The position numbers and the translations under genes were made by a program. A stretch of DNA of 64,000 nt from Hymenobacter lapidiphilus. GTDB taxonomy: Bacteria > Bacteroidota > Bacteroidia > Cytophagales > Hymenobacteraceae. Positions 36,838-44,348 of the stretch are shown here, piece by piece. The first letter of the stretch is position 1, and each line of letters starts with the position of its first letter. The DNA is taken from positions 62,001-126,000 of the forward strand of contig NZ_QVLT01000009.1 of the NCBI RefSeq assembly GCF_003417065.2, given 5' to 3'. The notes beneath the pieces are model-generated. The model was not told the DNA's origin. It saw only the letters and a program-made list of their open reading frames with translations, and made no database searches.

Positions 36838-37536
36838 ATGACTTATCTGCCCGTTGTGATTTCGGTTCGAGTTTCTTTTTTGCTAACGGTGCTGCTGCTG
36901 GCCCTGGGCCTGCTGTTGGCGCCCGGCGCGGTGCAAGCCCAGGGCCAGCGGCCGGTAGTGCAGTTCACTGGCATTGTGGCCTCCGGCGACTCGCTGCTGG
37001 GTGTGCCCGGCGCGGCCATCTTCGTGCCCAAAGCGGGCCGCGGCACCACCAGCAACGAGTACGGCTACTTCTCGCTGCCCGTACTGGCCGGCGACAGCAT
37101 CGTGATTCGTAGCCTGGGCTACCGCAACCAATACGTCATCGTGCCCGAAACCTACCCGCGCCTGAGCTACTCGGTGATTGTGCAGCTGCAGGAAGATGCC
37201 ACAATTCTGCCCGAGGTCCGCATTTTCCCCTACGCCACCGAACGGGCCTTCAAGGAAGCTTTTCTGGCAATGAAGACGCCCTCGGAAAACGACCGCTCGG
37301 CTGCCGAAAAGCTTAATGAGCAAACCATGCGCCGCATGTTCAACACGCTGCCCGTTACCAGTATGGGCAATTACCGCCAAACCATGCAGGCCCAGCAGCA
37401 GGACCAGCAGCGCCGCATGGGCTTCGGTGCCACGCCGGCTACCAACAACCCGCTGCTCAACCCTTTCAGCTGGCTGCAGCTCATCAAACAGGTGAAAGCC
37501 GGCGAGTTCAAGAAGAAGGAAGGCGTGGATTATTAA
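36838..37536 (+). CDS. Exported protein with a carboxypeptidase regulatory-like domain
   Basis: 232 residues from the ATG at 36838; the frame is open upstream but overlaps the divergent regulator. A signal peptide (LLTVLLLALGLLLAPGAVQA) is followed by a CarboxypepD_reg-like beta-sandwich (VQFTGIVASGDSLLGVPGAA, then GTTSNEYGYFSLPVLAGDSI and SLGYRNQYVIVP). The second half is helical and polar, with a Gln-rich stretch (MQAQQQDQQRRM). Such proteins often stand at the periplasmic or surface side in Bacteroidota, but this one lacks the TonB-receptor barrel. Its role is unknown. Confidence 0.8.
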   Translation: MTYLPVVISVRVSFLLTVLLLALGLLLAPGAVQAQGQRPVVQFTGIVASGDSLLGVPGAAIFVPKAGRGTTSNEYGYFSLPVLAGDSIVIRSLGYRNQYVIVPETYPRLSYSVIVQLQEDATILPEVRIFPYATERAFKEAFLAMKTPSENDRSAAEKLNEQTMRRMFNTLPVTSMGNYRQTMQAQQQDQQRRMGFGATPATNNPLLNPFSWLQLIKQVKAGEFKKKEGVDY

Positions 37537-37560
37537 GGTGGGATGGTGGGAAAAAGACGG

Positions 37561-37692
37561 GTCATGCGGAGCATGTGGCGAATTGAGCCAGTGTGCGCAG
37601 CCGGAGTCGCAGCATCTCTACCGCCATAGTAATCCTGTCGTCGGTACTACTACTACTGCGGTAGAGATGCTGCGACTCCGCTCAGCATGACA
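37561..37692. repeat. GTCATGCGGAGC palindrome
   Basis: The right arm GGTAGAGATGCTGCGACTCC and GCTCAGCATGAC pairs with GGAGTCGCAGCATCTCTACC and GTCATGCGGAGC on the left, with an insert of about 30 nt in the left arm. It is a member of the dispersed family in the GATGCTGCGACTCCG subtype. Confidence 0.8.
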
Positions 37693-37773
37693 CGGCCTCA
37701 TCACCTCCCAACTATAACCCTGCGGGGCATTTCCGGGTAAAGGAAGTGTTTGACCTCACGCATTTTCCTGTTT

Positions 37774-39156
37774 ATGGATACCAACCTGCCGCAAACCACC
37801 CAGCCCCGCATCGTTATTATTGGGTGCGGCTTTGCCGGGCTTCGGTTGGCCAAAGATCTGGCAGATCTGCCGGTGCAGGTGGTTGTCATCGACCGTAATA
37901 ACTATCATAACTTCCAGCCCCTGCTCTATCAGGTGGCTACCGGCGCCCTCGAAGCCGACAGCATCGCCTACCCGATTCGGAAGATTTTTGCCGGCCAGCC
38001 CAACTTTTTCTTCCGCATGGCCGATGTAGAGCGGGTAGATCCGGCGCGCAATGTGGTGGAAACCAATATCGGAGAAATCAGCTTCGACCATCTGGTGTTG
38101 GCTACCGGCTCGCTTACCAACTTCTTCGGGCTCGACAGCATCGAGCAGAATGCTATGCAGATCAAGAGTGTGCCCAACGCCCTGAACCTGCGTAGCTACC
38201 TGTTCCAGAACTTCGAGCAGGCCATCCTGACCGAAGATCCGGCCCAGCGCCAGGCCTTGATGAACGTGGTAGTAGTGGGCGGTGGCCCCACAGGCGTCGA
38301 AATATGCGGCTCGCTGGCCGAGATGCGCAAAGACGTGCTGCCCAAAGACTACCCCGAGCTCGACCTCAAGCAGATGGAAATCTACCTCATTGAGGCGGGC
38401 GCCGAAGTGCTGGGACCGATGAGCAAGGAGTCGCAGGTGCAGGCCAAGCACTACCTCGAAGATATGGGGATTCACTTGCGCCTCAACACCCACGCCCAGC
38501 GCTACGAAAACGGCCGGGTTTATTACTCCGACACCGAATTCATTCGTACCCAGAACCTGATCTGGGCGGCCGGCGTGAACGGGGCGGCCCTCGACGGCCT
38601 CCCCGAAAACGTAGTGGCCCGCAACAAGCGCGTGGGCGTGGATACCCAGAACCGGGTGTTGGGCCTGCGCAACGTGTACGCCATCGGCGACGTGGCCAAC
38701 ATGGAAACCACCGAAATGCCCCGCGGCTACCCCATGCTGGCGCCGGTGGCCATTCAGCAGGCCGAGCAGCTGGCCACCAACCTCGGGCGGCTGCTCCAGG
38801 GCGAAACTCTGCAACCATTCAAGTACACCAATAAGGGCAGCATGGCCATTGTGGGCCGTAACCGGGCCGTAGTCGATTTGCCTGGCGACCTGCATTTCAG
38901 CGGCTTCATGGGCTGGCTAACCTGGCTGTTTGTGCATTTGATGACGCTGGTGGGCTTCCGCAACAAGGCCGTCACGCTCATCAGCTGGGCCATCAGCTAC
39001 TTCAGCTCCGACAAGGCCCTGCGCCTCATCATCCGCCCCTTCAAACGCCACGATTTCGATGAAGTGACAGGCGTGAGAGCGGCCGAACACAAGGCTGCCA
39101 CCGCTACTTACATTCCGCCCGTCCCGTCGCCCGAGGCCCCGGTGGTGGGCGGCTAA
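37774..39156 (+). CDS. ndh: Type II NADH:quinone oxidoreductase (NDH-2)
   Basis: 460 residues from the ATG at 37774; the TTG eight codons earlier is unlikely. The FAD dinucleotide fold is IVIIGCGFAG (residues 13-22), followed by the NDH-2 signature NNYHNFQPLLYQVATGALEA. The NADH fold is VVVGGGPTGVE and the FAD pyrophosphate site is NVYAIGDVA. The C-terminal region FMGWLTWLFVHLMTLVGF gives membrane attachment. The enzyme oxidises NADH and reduces quinone without pumping protons, alongside the complex I encoded 8 kb away. Confidence 0.94.
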   Translation: MDTNLPQTTQPRIVIIGCGFAGLRLAKDLADLPVQVVVIDRNNYHNFQPLLYQVATGALEADSIAYPIRKIFAGQPNFFFRMADVERVDPARNVVETNIGEISFDHLVLATGSLTNFFGLDSIEQNAMQIKSVPNALNLRSYLFQNFEQAILTEDPAQRQALMNVVVVGGGPTGVEICGSLAEMRKDVLPKDYPELDLKQMEIYLIEAGAEVLGPMSKESQVQAKHYLEDMGIHLRLNTHAQRYENGRVYYSDTEFIRTQNLIWAAGVNGAALDGLPENVVARNKRVGVDTQNRVLGLRNVYAIGDVANMETTEMPRGYPMLAPVAIQQAEQLATNLGRLLQGETLQPFKYTNKGSMAIVGRNRAVVDLPGDLHFSGFMGWLTWLFVHLMTLVGFRNKAVTLISWAISYFSSDKALRLIIRPFKRHDFDEVTGVRAAEHKAATATYIPPVPSPEAPVVGG

Positions 39157-39166
39157 TAGCTACTAG

Positions 39167-39222
39167 TTGCCTCCATAACAAAGGCCTCTATCCAGTTGGA
39201 TAGAGCTTTGTTATGGAGGCAA
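39167..39222. terminator. Hairpin between ndh and the KDPG aldolase gene
   Basis: TTGCCTCCATAACAAAG and CTTTGTTATGGAGGCAA pair perfectly, with CTCTATCC/GGATAGAG inside and one 2-nt bulge. Lying between convergent genes, it probably ends both transcripts, though it lacks T-runs. Confidence 0.65.
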
Positions 39223-39228
39223 ATTCGA

Positions 39229-39878
39229 CTATTGCGCCGGCCGTAGCGCCGCCAGCAGCTCCTGTAGTTGCGCCGTAAGCTTGGCGGGTTCGGTGGTGTC
39301 GAGCAGGCGGGCATCGAGGCCCACGCAGGTAGCCCCGGCCGTCTGCCACTCGGCCATGGTTTCCACCGTTGGCTGGATGCCGCCGGTGGCCATAAGGGGG
39401 ACGTGGGGTAACGGACCGCGCAGAATGGCCAGGTAGGCGGGCGTGAGGTAGGCCGAAGGGTAGAGCTTGACCAGCGTGGCGCCCAGTTGGTGGGCCGCGT
39501 ACACCTCGTTCAGGGTTTGGGCGCCGGGCAGCCAGGCCAGGTCGTGGCTGCGGCAGATGGCGGCCACTTCGGGGCTGGTGATGGGCTGGATGATGAAGTC
39601 GGCGCGGCCTCAATGAAGCGGCCGGCATGTTCGGGGGTGTAGATGGTGCCGGCCCCCAGCAGTAGATCGGGGTATTCGGCCTCGACGAAGCGCTGGAGCC
39701 GGGCAAAAATGGCGGGCGCGTCCTCTCCACGGTTGGTAAACTCGAACAGCCGAACCCCGGCCGCGTAGCCGGCCGCCAGCACCGTGCGGGCATACTCCTC
39801 GGAAGCGTGGTAGAAAACCGGAATCAGTGGGTGCTGCCGGGCCTGGGCCAACATGTGGGCCGAAGAAAACGAAGCCAT
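39229..39878 (-). pseudogene. KDPG/KHG aldolase, interrupted by a one-base frameshift
   Basis: The full gene would encode 216 residues of bifunctional 4-hydroxy-2-oxoglutarate / 2-dehydro-3-deoxyphosphogluconate aldolase (Entner-Doudoroff and hexuronate pathways). The first frame runs from MASFSSAHMLAQARQHPLIP through LLLGAGTIYTPEHAGRFIEA and is then lost. The second frame resumes with VAAICRSHDLAWLPGAQTLN and holds the Schiff-base Lys in TLVKLYPSAYL and the phosphate loop PLMATGGIQPT. Restoring one G near 39604-39607 (GAGGCCGCGCC to GAGGCCGGCGCC) joins the halves as EAGADFIIQPITSPEVA, exactly the family sequence. The total length is one base short of 651. It is either a true recent loss or a sequencing error. 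Confidence 0.88.
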
Positions 39879-39977
39879 AAGCGGTGAGATAGTGATCAGG
39901 TGAGATGGGAGGTTTACGTTCCGGCGGCGCGAACGGCGCAATCAAGCCCCCAAAACATCAAACTTGCCACTTCACTG

Positions 39978-40352
39978 CTAGAGCGCATACTCGCTCAGGG
40001 TGCGGCTCACGTCGTAGATAATCTGGTCGCCGCGGAAGCTCTTGGTGATGGGCTCGGCCATGCCACGCACCCAGATTTTCAGGTCCGCATCGAGTTCGAA
40101 ATGGCCGGTAGTTTCAGTGCTGTACCGCTCGATGCTGCGGTAGGGCACGCTTAGGTATTCGCGTTTCTTGCCCGTTACGCCCTGCTTGTCAATCAGCACC
40201 AAGCGTTTGGTGGTGAACACCAGCAGGTCGCGGATAACAATGTAGGATTTGCATACCTGCTCGCCTGGGGCCAGCAGTTGGCTCAGCTCCAGCTGAATGG
40301 CATGCGTGTCGGTTTCGGAAGCATTGCCCAGCAGGCCGTCGAGAAGTCCCAT
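39978..40352 (-). CDS. Bacterial PH-domain protein (bPH_1 type)
   Basis: 124 residues. After a short helical start (MGLLDGLLGNASETDTHAIQ) comes a PH-like beta-barrel: LLAPGEQVCKSYIVIRDLLV, then FTTKRLVLIDKQGVTGKKRE, then SVPYRSIERYSTETTGHFEL, and the closing helix. The length and order match the one-domain bacterial PH family of which Bacillus YvbH and Exiguobacterium homologues are known. The proteins form oligomeric rings of unknown role. There is no signal peptide. Confidence 0.85.
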   Translation of the reverse strand: MGLLDGLLGNASETDTHAIQLELSQLLAPGEQVCKSYIVIRDLLVFTTKRLVLIDKQGVTGKKREYLSVPYRSIERYSTETTGHFELDADLKIWVRGMAEPITKSFRGDQIIYDVSRTLSEYAL

Positions 40353-40376
40353 GAGTAGTGGTTGAGGAAAAGAATG

Positions 40377-40732
40377 TTAATACGTGCTGCTGCGTAGCTG
40401 ATTGTTAGGCATAACTACGAGAAACGTGTTGCGCAATGTTAGGTCCGGGGTTTGCAGCAGATGGAGAATAAACCGGCCCGGGTCTTCGGGGTGGTAGGTC
40501 TCCCATCGGAAGTAGATGACACCGCCGGCGGACGATGGTTGAAACGGTAGATTAACTCGCCATAGTCCCGGTCGAAAGTGAGGATGGTCCGATTCAATTG
40601 ACCAGCCAAGGCCATTACCTCCGTATCTGCTACGCTGGCCGCTGACTCCTGAATGGAATACACATCCAGTCCGGCAGCTCGCAAAAACCGAACACTCGGG
40701 TAGGGAAAGTTATCATCGGCCAAAAACCCCAT
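40377..40732 (-). pseudogene. DUF5615 PIN-like toxin, C-terminal frameshift
   Basis: The first 68 residues are a clear DUF5615 PIN-like domain: FLADDNFPYPSVRFLRAAGL with the acidic pair, then VADTEVMALAGQLNRTILTF and DRDYGELIYRF. After RFNHRPPA the frame is wrong and ends at 40439. Adding one G near 40533 (GGCGGTGTC to GGCGGGTGTC) continues as GVIYFRWETYHPEDPGRFIL and ends NTFLVVMPNNQLRSSTY at 40377, which fits the family tail. The restored length is 118 residues. It forms a pair with the DUF433 gene, overlapping by one base (TGATG). If the lesion is real, the toxin is probably inactive. Confidence 0.8.
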
Positions 40733-40968
40733 CAGGCAGATTGAGGGACGGCCAGATAGCGGGCATGCTCCTGCACCTCGTAGACATAGGCGAATACGGC
40801 CTGTAAATCCTGGCTGGTAATATTGGGGTAGCTTTCCAAGATAGTTGCCTCCGACCAGCCATCAGCCAGCCGGCTCAGTAGTAATTCCACGGCAATGCGG
40901 GTGCCTTTGATAACGGGTTTGCCCAGCAACACGGCCGGGTCGGAGTGGATTCGTTCGCGCCAGTTCAT
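40732..40968 (-). CDS. DUF433-family antitoxin-like protein
   Basis: 78 residues forming a compact helix-turn-helix domain: RIHSDPAVLLGKPVIKGTRI, then AVELLLSRLADGWSEATILE and YPNITSQDLQAVFAYVYEV. DUF433 genes commonly precede DUF5615 PIN-like genes in VapBC-like toxin-antitoxin modules, where they act as antitoxin and repressor. Here the order and one-base overlap fit that arrangement. Confidence 0.88.
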   Translation of the reverse strand: MNWRERIHSDPAVLLGKPVIKGTRIAVELLLSRLADGWSEATILESYPNITSQDLQAVFAYVYEVQEHARYLAVPQSA

Positions 40969-41007
40969 AATCGGATGGGGGGCGGGCTGGTGAATAGGGA
41001 AGTTACG

Positions 41008-41040
41008 AAAAGAGCCGGACTACTAAGTAGCCCGGCTCTT
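41008..41040 (-). terminator. Terminator of the secreted M1 peptidase gene
   Basis: AAGAGCCGG-CTACT pairs with AGTAG-CCGGCTCTT with one mismatch, flanked by AAAA/TTTT, about 25 bp past the stop codon. Confidence 0.8.
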
Positions 41041-41062
41041 CTGCCTTCATCTGGCTAAACGA

Positions 41063-43426
41063 TTAATCCGTGCCGCCGCCCGTCGATGCCGGGGTGGTCA
41101 GCGGCTTCTGCTCCTTCTGCTGCAGTGCCGACTGCTGCATGGGGTTCGGGGCCGCGCGCTGCTGGTACTCGTACAGCTCGAAGCGCGAAGGCGCGGCCTG
41201 CTGGGGCCAGGCGTTGTTGCTCAGGTCGGTGTCGGCGGTCTGCTGGTAGGGGTCGATTACGAAGCTGGCTACCGGCTTCTCGGTCACGAATACCTTGCTG
41301 ACCTCGGCGTTGTTCTTGCGCCAGATTTCGGCCGGAATCTGCTGAATTTCCTTCTGGCCGTCGGCGTAAGTGAGCTGCATGATGACGGGCATCGTGAGGC
41401 CGCCCAGGTTTTTGAGGCTCACCTCGTACACGTTCAGGCCGCTGCCCAGGCGCTGCTGCTGCTCGGGGCTGAGGGTTTTAAGCAGCTGCTGGTAGCGCTG
41501 CTGGTCGGCGGGTGTGGCGGCCAGCGGGTCGTACTGGTTGTAAAAGTCCTTAAGCTCCGGCTTCTCGTCAACCAGCGTTTTGGTAATGGCCGTCTGGTTG
41601 CGCTGCTGCGAGATGGTGCGGGGCGCTTTGTCCTTCAGCTCACGCTGGCGGGCGTTTTCAACGTCCGGGTTCTGCGAGTTGATGTTGTACTGCTTCACGC
41701 CGGCAATGGCCAGGTCGGTGCGGTCGGTGGTGTAGAACCAACCGCGCCAGAACCAGTCGAGGTCCACGGCCGAGGCGTCTTCCATCGTGCGGAAGAAGTC
41801 GGCGGGCGTGGGGTGCTTGTAGGCCCAGCGGCGCGCGTATTCCTTGAAGGCGTAGTCGAACAGCTCGCGGCCCATAATCGTCTCGCGCAGGATGTTGAGG
41901 CCGATGGCGGGCTTGCCGTAGGCATTGTTGCCGAACTGCAGTACCGACTCCGAGTTGGTCATAATCGGGGTTTGCAGGCTCTTATCGGTCCGCATGTAGG
42001 GTACAATCTGGGCTGCGTCGCCGCGGCGCGAGGGATAGTCCCGCTCCCACTCCTGCTCGGCCAGATACTGCACGAACGAGTTCAGGCCCTCATCCATCCA
42101 GGTCCACTGCCGCTCATCCGAGTTCACAATCATCGGAAAGAAGTTATGACCCACCTCGTGGATAATCACCGAAATCATCCCGTATTTCCGGTCGGCCGAG
42201 TAGGTGCCGTCCTTCTCGGGGCGGCCGCCATTGAAGCTCAGCATCGGGTACTCCATGCCACCCACCGGCCCGTGCACCGAAATGGCCACCGGGTACTCGT
42301 AGGGGATGGTGTACTTGGAATATACCTTGATGGTGTGGGCTATTACTTCGGTCGAATACTTGCCCCAGAGCGGGTTGCCCTCCTTGGGGTAGTAGCTCAT
42401 GCACATGACGTTTTTGCCGCCCTGCTTGATGCCCATGGCATCCCAGATAAACTTGCGCGACGAGGCCCAGGCGAAGTCGCGAACGTCCTTAGCGGCGTAG
42501 GTCCAGGTTTTGGTGCCTTTGGCGCGGGTCTGCTCGGCCTTCTCCGCCTCCTGCGGCGACACAATCAGGACCGGGCTTTTGGCCCCCTGGGCCTGCACCA
42601 GCCGCTGGCGCTGGGCGCTGGTCAGCACGTCGTTGGGATTCTGCAGCACGCCGGTCGAGCCTACTACATGGTCAGCGGGAGCCGTGATGCTCACCCGGTA
42701 GTCGCCAAAGGGCAGGGCGAACTCGCCGTTGCCCAGAAACTGCTTGTGCTGCCAGCCCTGGTTGTCGGAGTACACCGCCATGCGGGGGTAGAACTGCGCA
42801 ATTTCGTAGAGGTAGTTCTTATCCTCGGGGAAAAACTCGTAGCCGCTGCGCTGATTGATTTTGAGCTGGTCGTTGATGTTGTAGCGCCAGCTGATGCTGA
42901 ACGTAACAGCCTGCTTGGGCCGCAGCGGCGTGGGCAAATCCACCCGCATCATGGTGTGGTTGATGACGTAGGGCAGGGCTTTACCGCCCTTCAACTTCAC
43001 CTCACCAATCTTGAAACCGCCGTCAAACCCGTCGCGCTGCAGGTAGTCCATCGCCTGGAAGGGCATCCGGGGCTGGATTTCGCCGACTTGGGTAGACGTA
43101 GTGATGGAGTTTTTGTCGAGGATGTTCTGGTCGAGCTGCACCCAGAGGTAGGTGAGCACGTCGGGCGAGAGGTTGGTGTAGGTGATGTCCTCGTCGCCGG
43201 TAATGGACTGCTTCTCGTCGTCGAGCCGCACGCGGATGTTGTAGTCGGCGCGCTGCTGCCAGTAGTCGGTGCCGGGCGCGCCCGAGGCTGTGCGGTAGGC
43301 ATTGGGCGTGGGCAGCAGCGTTTCGAGCTGGGCAAATTTATCGGTCCCGGAGTTGGTGTTCTGCGCGGCCGAGGGCAGGGCCAGCAGCACCGCCAGCCCG
43401 GCGGCCAGTAGCGTAGGTTTCAGCAT
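41063..43426 (-). CDS. Secreted M1-family metallopeptidase
   Basis: 787 residues. A signal peptide (MLKPTLLAAGLAVLLALPSA, then AQ) is followed by the N-terminal M1 beta-domain (ITGDEDITYTNLSPDVLTYL). The zinc site is HEVGHNFFPM at residues 423-432, with the third ligand in WTWMDEGLNSFVQYLAE. The upstream GGMEYPML replaces the GAMEN exopeptidase motif, which still contains the Met-Glu pair. The last 200 residues are a helical and beta domain with a Gln-rich end. It should act in the periplasm or at the surface on peptides. It is a single gene. Confidence 0.92.
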   Translation of the reverse strand: MLKPTLLAAGLAVLLALPSAAQNTNSGTDKFAQLETLLPTPNAYRTASGAPGTDYWQQRADYNIRVRLDDEKQSITGDEDITYTNLSPDVLTYLWVQLDQNILDKNSITTSTQVGEIQPRMPFQAMDYLQRDGFDGGFKIGEVKLKGGKALPYVINHTMMRVDLPTPLRPKQAVTFSISWRYNINDQLKINQRSGYEFFPEDKNYLYEIAQFYPRMAVYSDNQGWQHKQFLGNGEFALPFGDYRVSITAPADHVVGSTGVLQNPNDVLTSAQRQRLVQAQGAKSPVLIVSPQEAEKAEQTRAKGTKTWTYAAKDVRDFAWASSRKFIWDAMGIKQGGKNVMCMSYYPKEGNPLWGKYSTEVIAHTIKVYSKYTIPYEYPVAISVHGPVGGMEYPMLSFNGGRPEKDGTYSADRKYGMISVIIHEVGHNFFPMIVNSDERQWTWMDEGLNSFVQYLAEQEWERDYPSRRGDAAQIVPYMRTDKSLQTPIMTNSESVLQFGNNAYGKPAIGLNILRETIMGRELFDYAFKEYARRWAYKHPTPADFFRTMEDASAVDLDWFWRGWFYTTDRTDLAIAGVKQYNINSQNPDVENARQRELKDKAPRTISQQRNQTAITKTLVDEKPELKDFYNQYDPLAATPADQQRYQQLLKTLSPEQQQRLGSGLNVYEVSLKNLGGLTMPVIMQLTYADGQKEIQQIPAEIWRKNNAEVSKVFVTEKPVASFVIDPYQQTADTDLSNNAWPQQAAPSRFELYEYQQRAAPNPMQQSALQQKEQKPLTTPASTGGGTD

Positions 43427-43499
43427 AAAAAGCAGGTGGGGGTTTGAGGGAGAAAGTTAGGGAGTTTTTGGGTTAGATGAATGGTAAAGGGTTTTTACA

Positions 43500-43603
43500 A
43501 CGCTGTAGGGGCAGGGCTTGCCCCCGCCCGCCGTTGAACGAAACCTATTTGCACCGTTCAATGGCGCTGTAGGGGCGGGGGCAAGCCCCGCCCCTACAGC
43601 GCC
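43500..43603. repeat. GGGGCGGGGCTTG palindromic element, copy 2
   Basis: GCTGTAGGGGCAGGGCTTGC at the left pairs with GCAAGCCCCGCCCCTACAGC at the right. A second left arm (GCTGTAGGGGCGGGGGCAAG) lies just before the right arm, so two alternative hairpins are possible. GTTGAACG/CGTTCAA words lie between. Confidence 0.85.
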
Positions 43604-43613
43604 ATTGACTTTT

Positions 43614-44222
43614 TCACCCAATCAACAGCACCAGCGCAATGCCCAGCGCCGCGCCGCTGCTCACCAGCAGCCAGTCGCGCCGGGCCACGCCCAGCCCCCG
43701 GATAAGGCCGTAGCCCAGCGCCAGAATCAGCCCCACAATCAGCAGTTGGCCCAACTCGACGCCCACATTGAAGCTGAACAGCTCCAGCACCGGCCGGCGC
43801 TGCTGACCCAGCAGTTCGCGTAGGTAGCTCGAAAAGCCCAGCCCATGAATCAGGCCGAAGCCCACGGCCAGCAGGTTGGGCACCGCCAGCAGCAGCGGCC
43901 CGTTGGCAGTAGCAGCGGCCGCATCGTCGCGGCGTAGTGCGGCGCGGCCGGCGCGGGCCAGGTTCAGTAGGCTGGTGAGGATAATGGTGACCGGAATCAG
44001 CCGCTCAATCAGCTGGGGCGAGTAGCCTACCACGTCGAGTGTGGCCAGGGCCAGCGTGAGCGAGTGACCCACCGTGAAGCTCGTGACCAGCACCACCACC
44101 CGCCGCCAGTCGCGCAGCACGTAGGGCGCGCATAGGGCCAGCAGGAAAACCAGGTGGTCGTAGGCCCGCAGGTTGAAGATGTGGAAGAAGCCGAGCTGGA
44201 GGTAGGTAGTAAAAACGGACAT
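43614..44222 (-). CDS. HupE/UreJ-family membrane protein
   Basis: 202 residues from the ATG at 44222 (MSVFTTYLQLGFFHIFNLRA); an in-frame ATG 17 codons earlier is possible. It has six or so membrane helices. The family marks are GFFHIFNLRAYDHLVFLLAL with its His, VTSFTVGHSLTLALATL, and GLIHGLGFSSYLRELL. Homologues are annotated as HupE/UreJ-type nickel transport or accessory proteins, but in Bacteroidota this long form has no proven substrate. It is a single gene between two repeats/terminators. Confidence 0.85.
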   Translation of the reverse strand: MSVFTTYLQLGFFHIFNLRAYDHLVFLLALCAPYVLRDWRRVVVLVTSFTVGHSLTLALATLDVVGYSPQLIERLIPVTIILTSLLNLARAGRAALRRDDAAAATANGPLLLAVPNLLAVGFGLIHGLGFSSYLRELLGQQRRPVLELFSFNVGVELGQLLIVGLILALGYGLIRGLGVARRDWLLVSSGAALGIALVLLIG

Positions 44223-44284
44223 GCGGGCACCGGGAGCAATGAGCGGGCAAATATGCGAAACCCAGCCCGACATAGCTTGGCGCT

Positions 44285-44324
44285 AAAAAAAAGGAGCCTG
44301 CCGACAGATGTCGGCAGGCTCCTT
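44285..44324 (-). terminator. Terminator of the T9SS repeat-protein gene
   Basis: AAGGAGCCTGCCGACA and TGTCGGCAGGCTCCTT pair perfectly around GA and are followed on the minus strand by eight Ts. Confidence 0.93.
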
Positions 44325-44348
44325 ACTCTAGCTGGAAAACGGTTCCGG

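Noticed and set aside
39600..39612. Programmed frameshifting in the aldolase, toxin, module and kinase genes
   Set aside because: There is no slippery heptamer or stimulatory structure at the sites, and the families are not known to use frameshifting. A missing base explains all four.
41813..43411. Open frame of 532 codons on the plus strand
   Set aside because: It is antisense to the secreted M1 peptidase, which has an intact zinc site and signal peptide.
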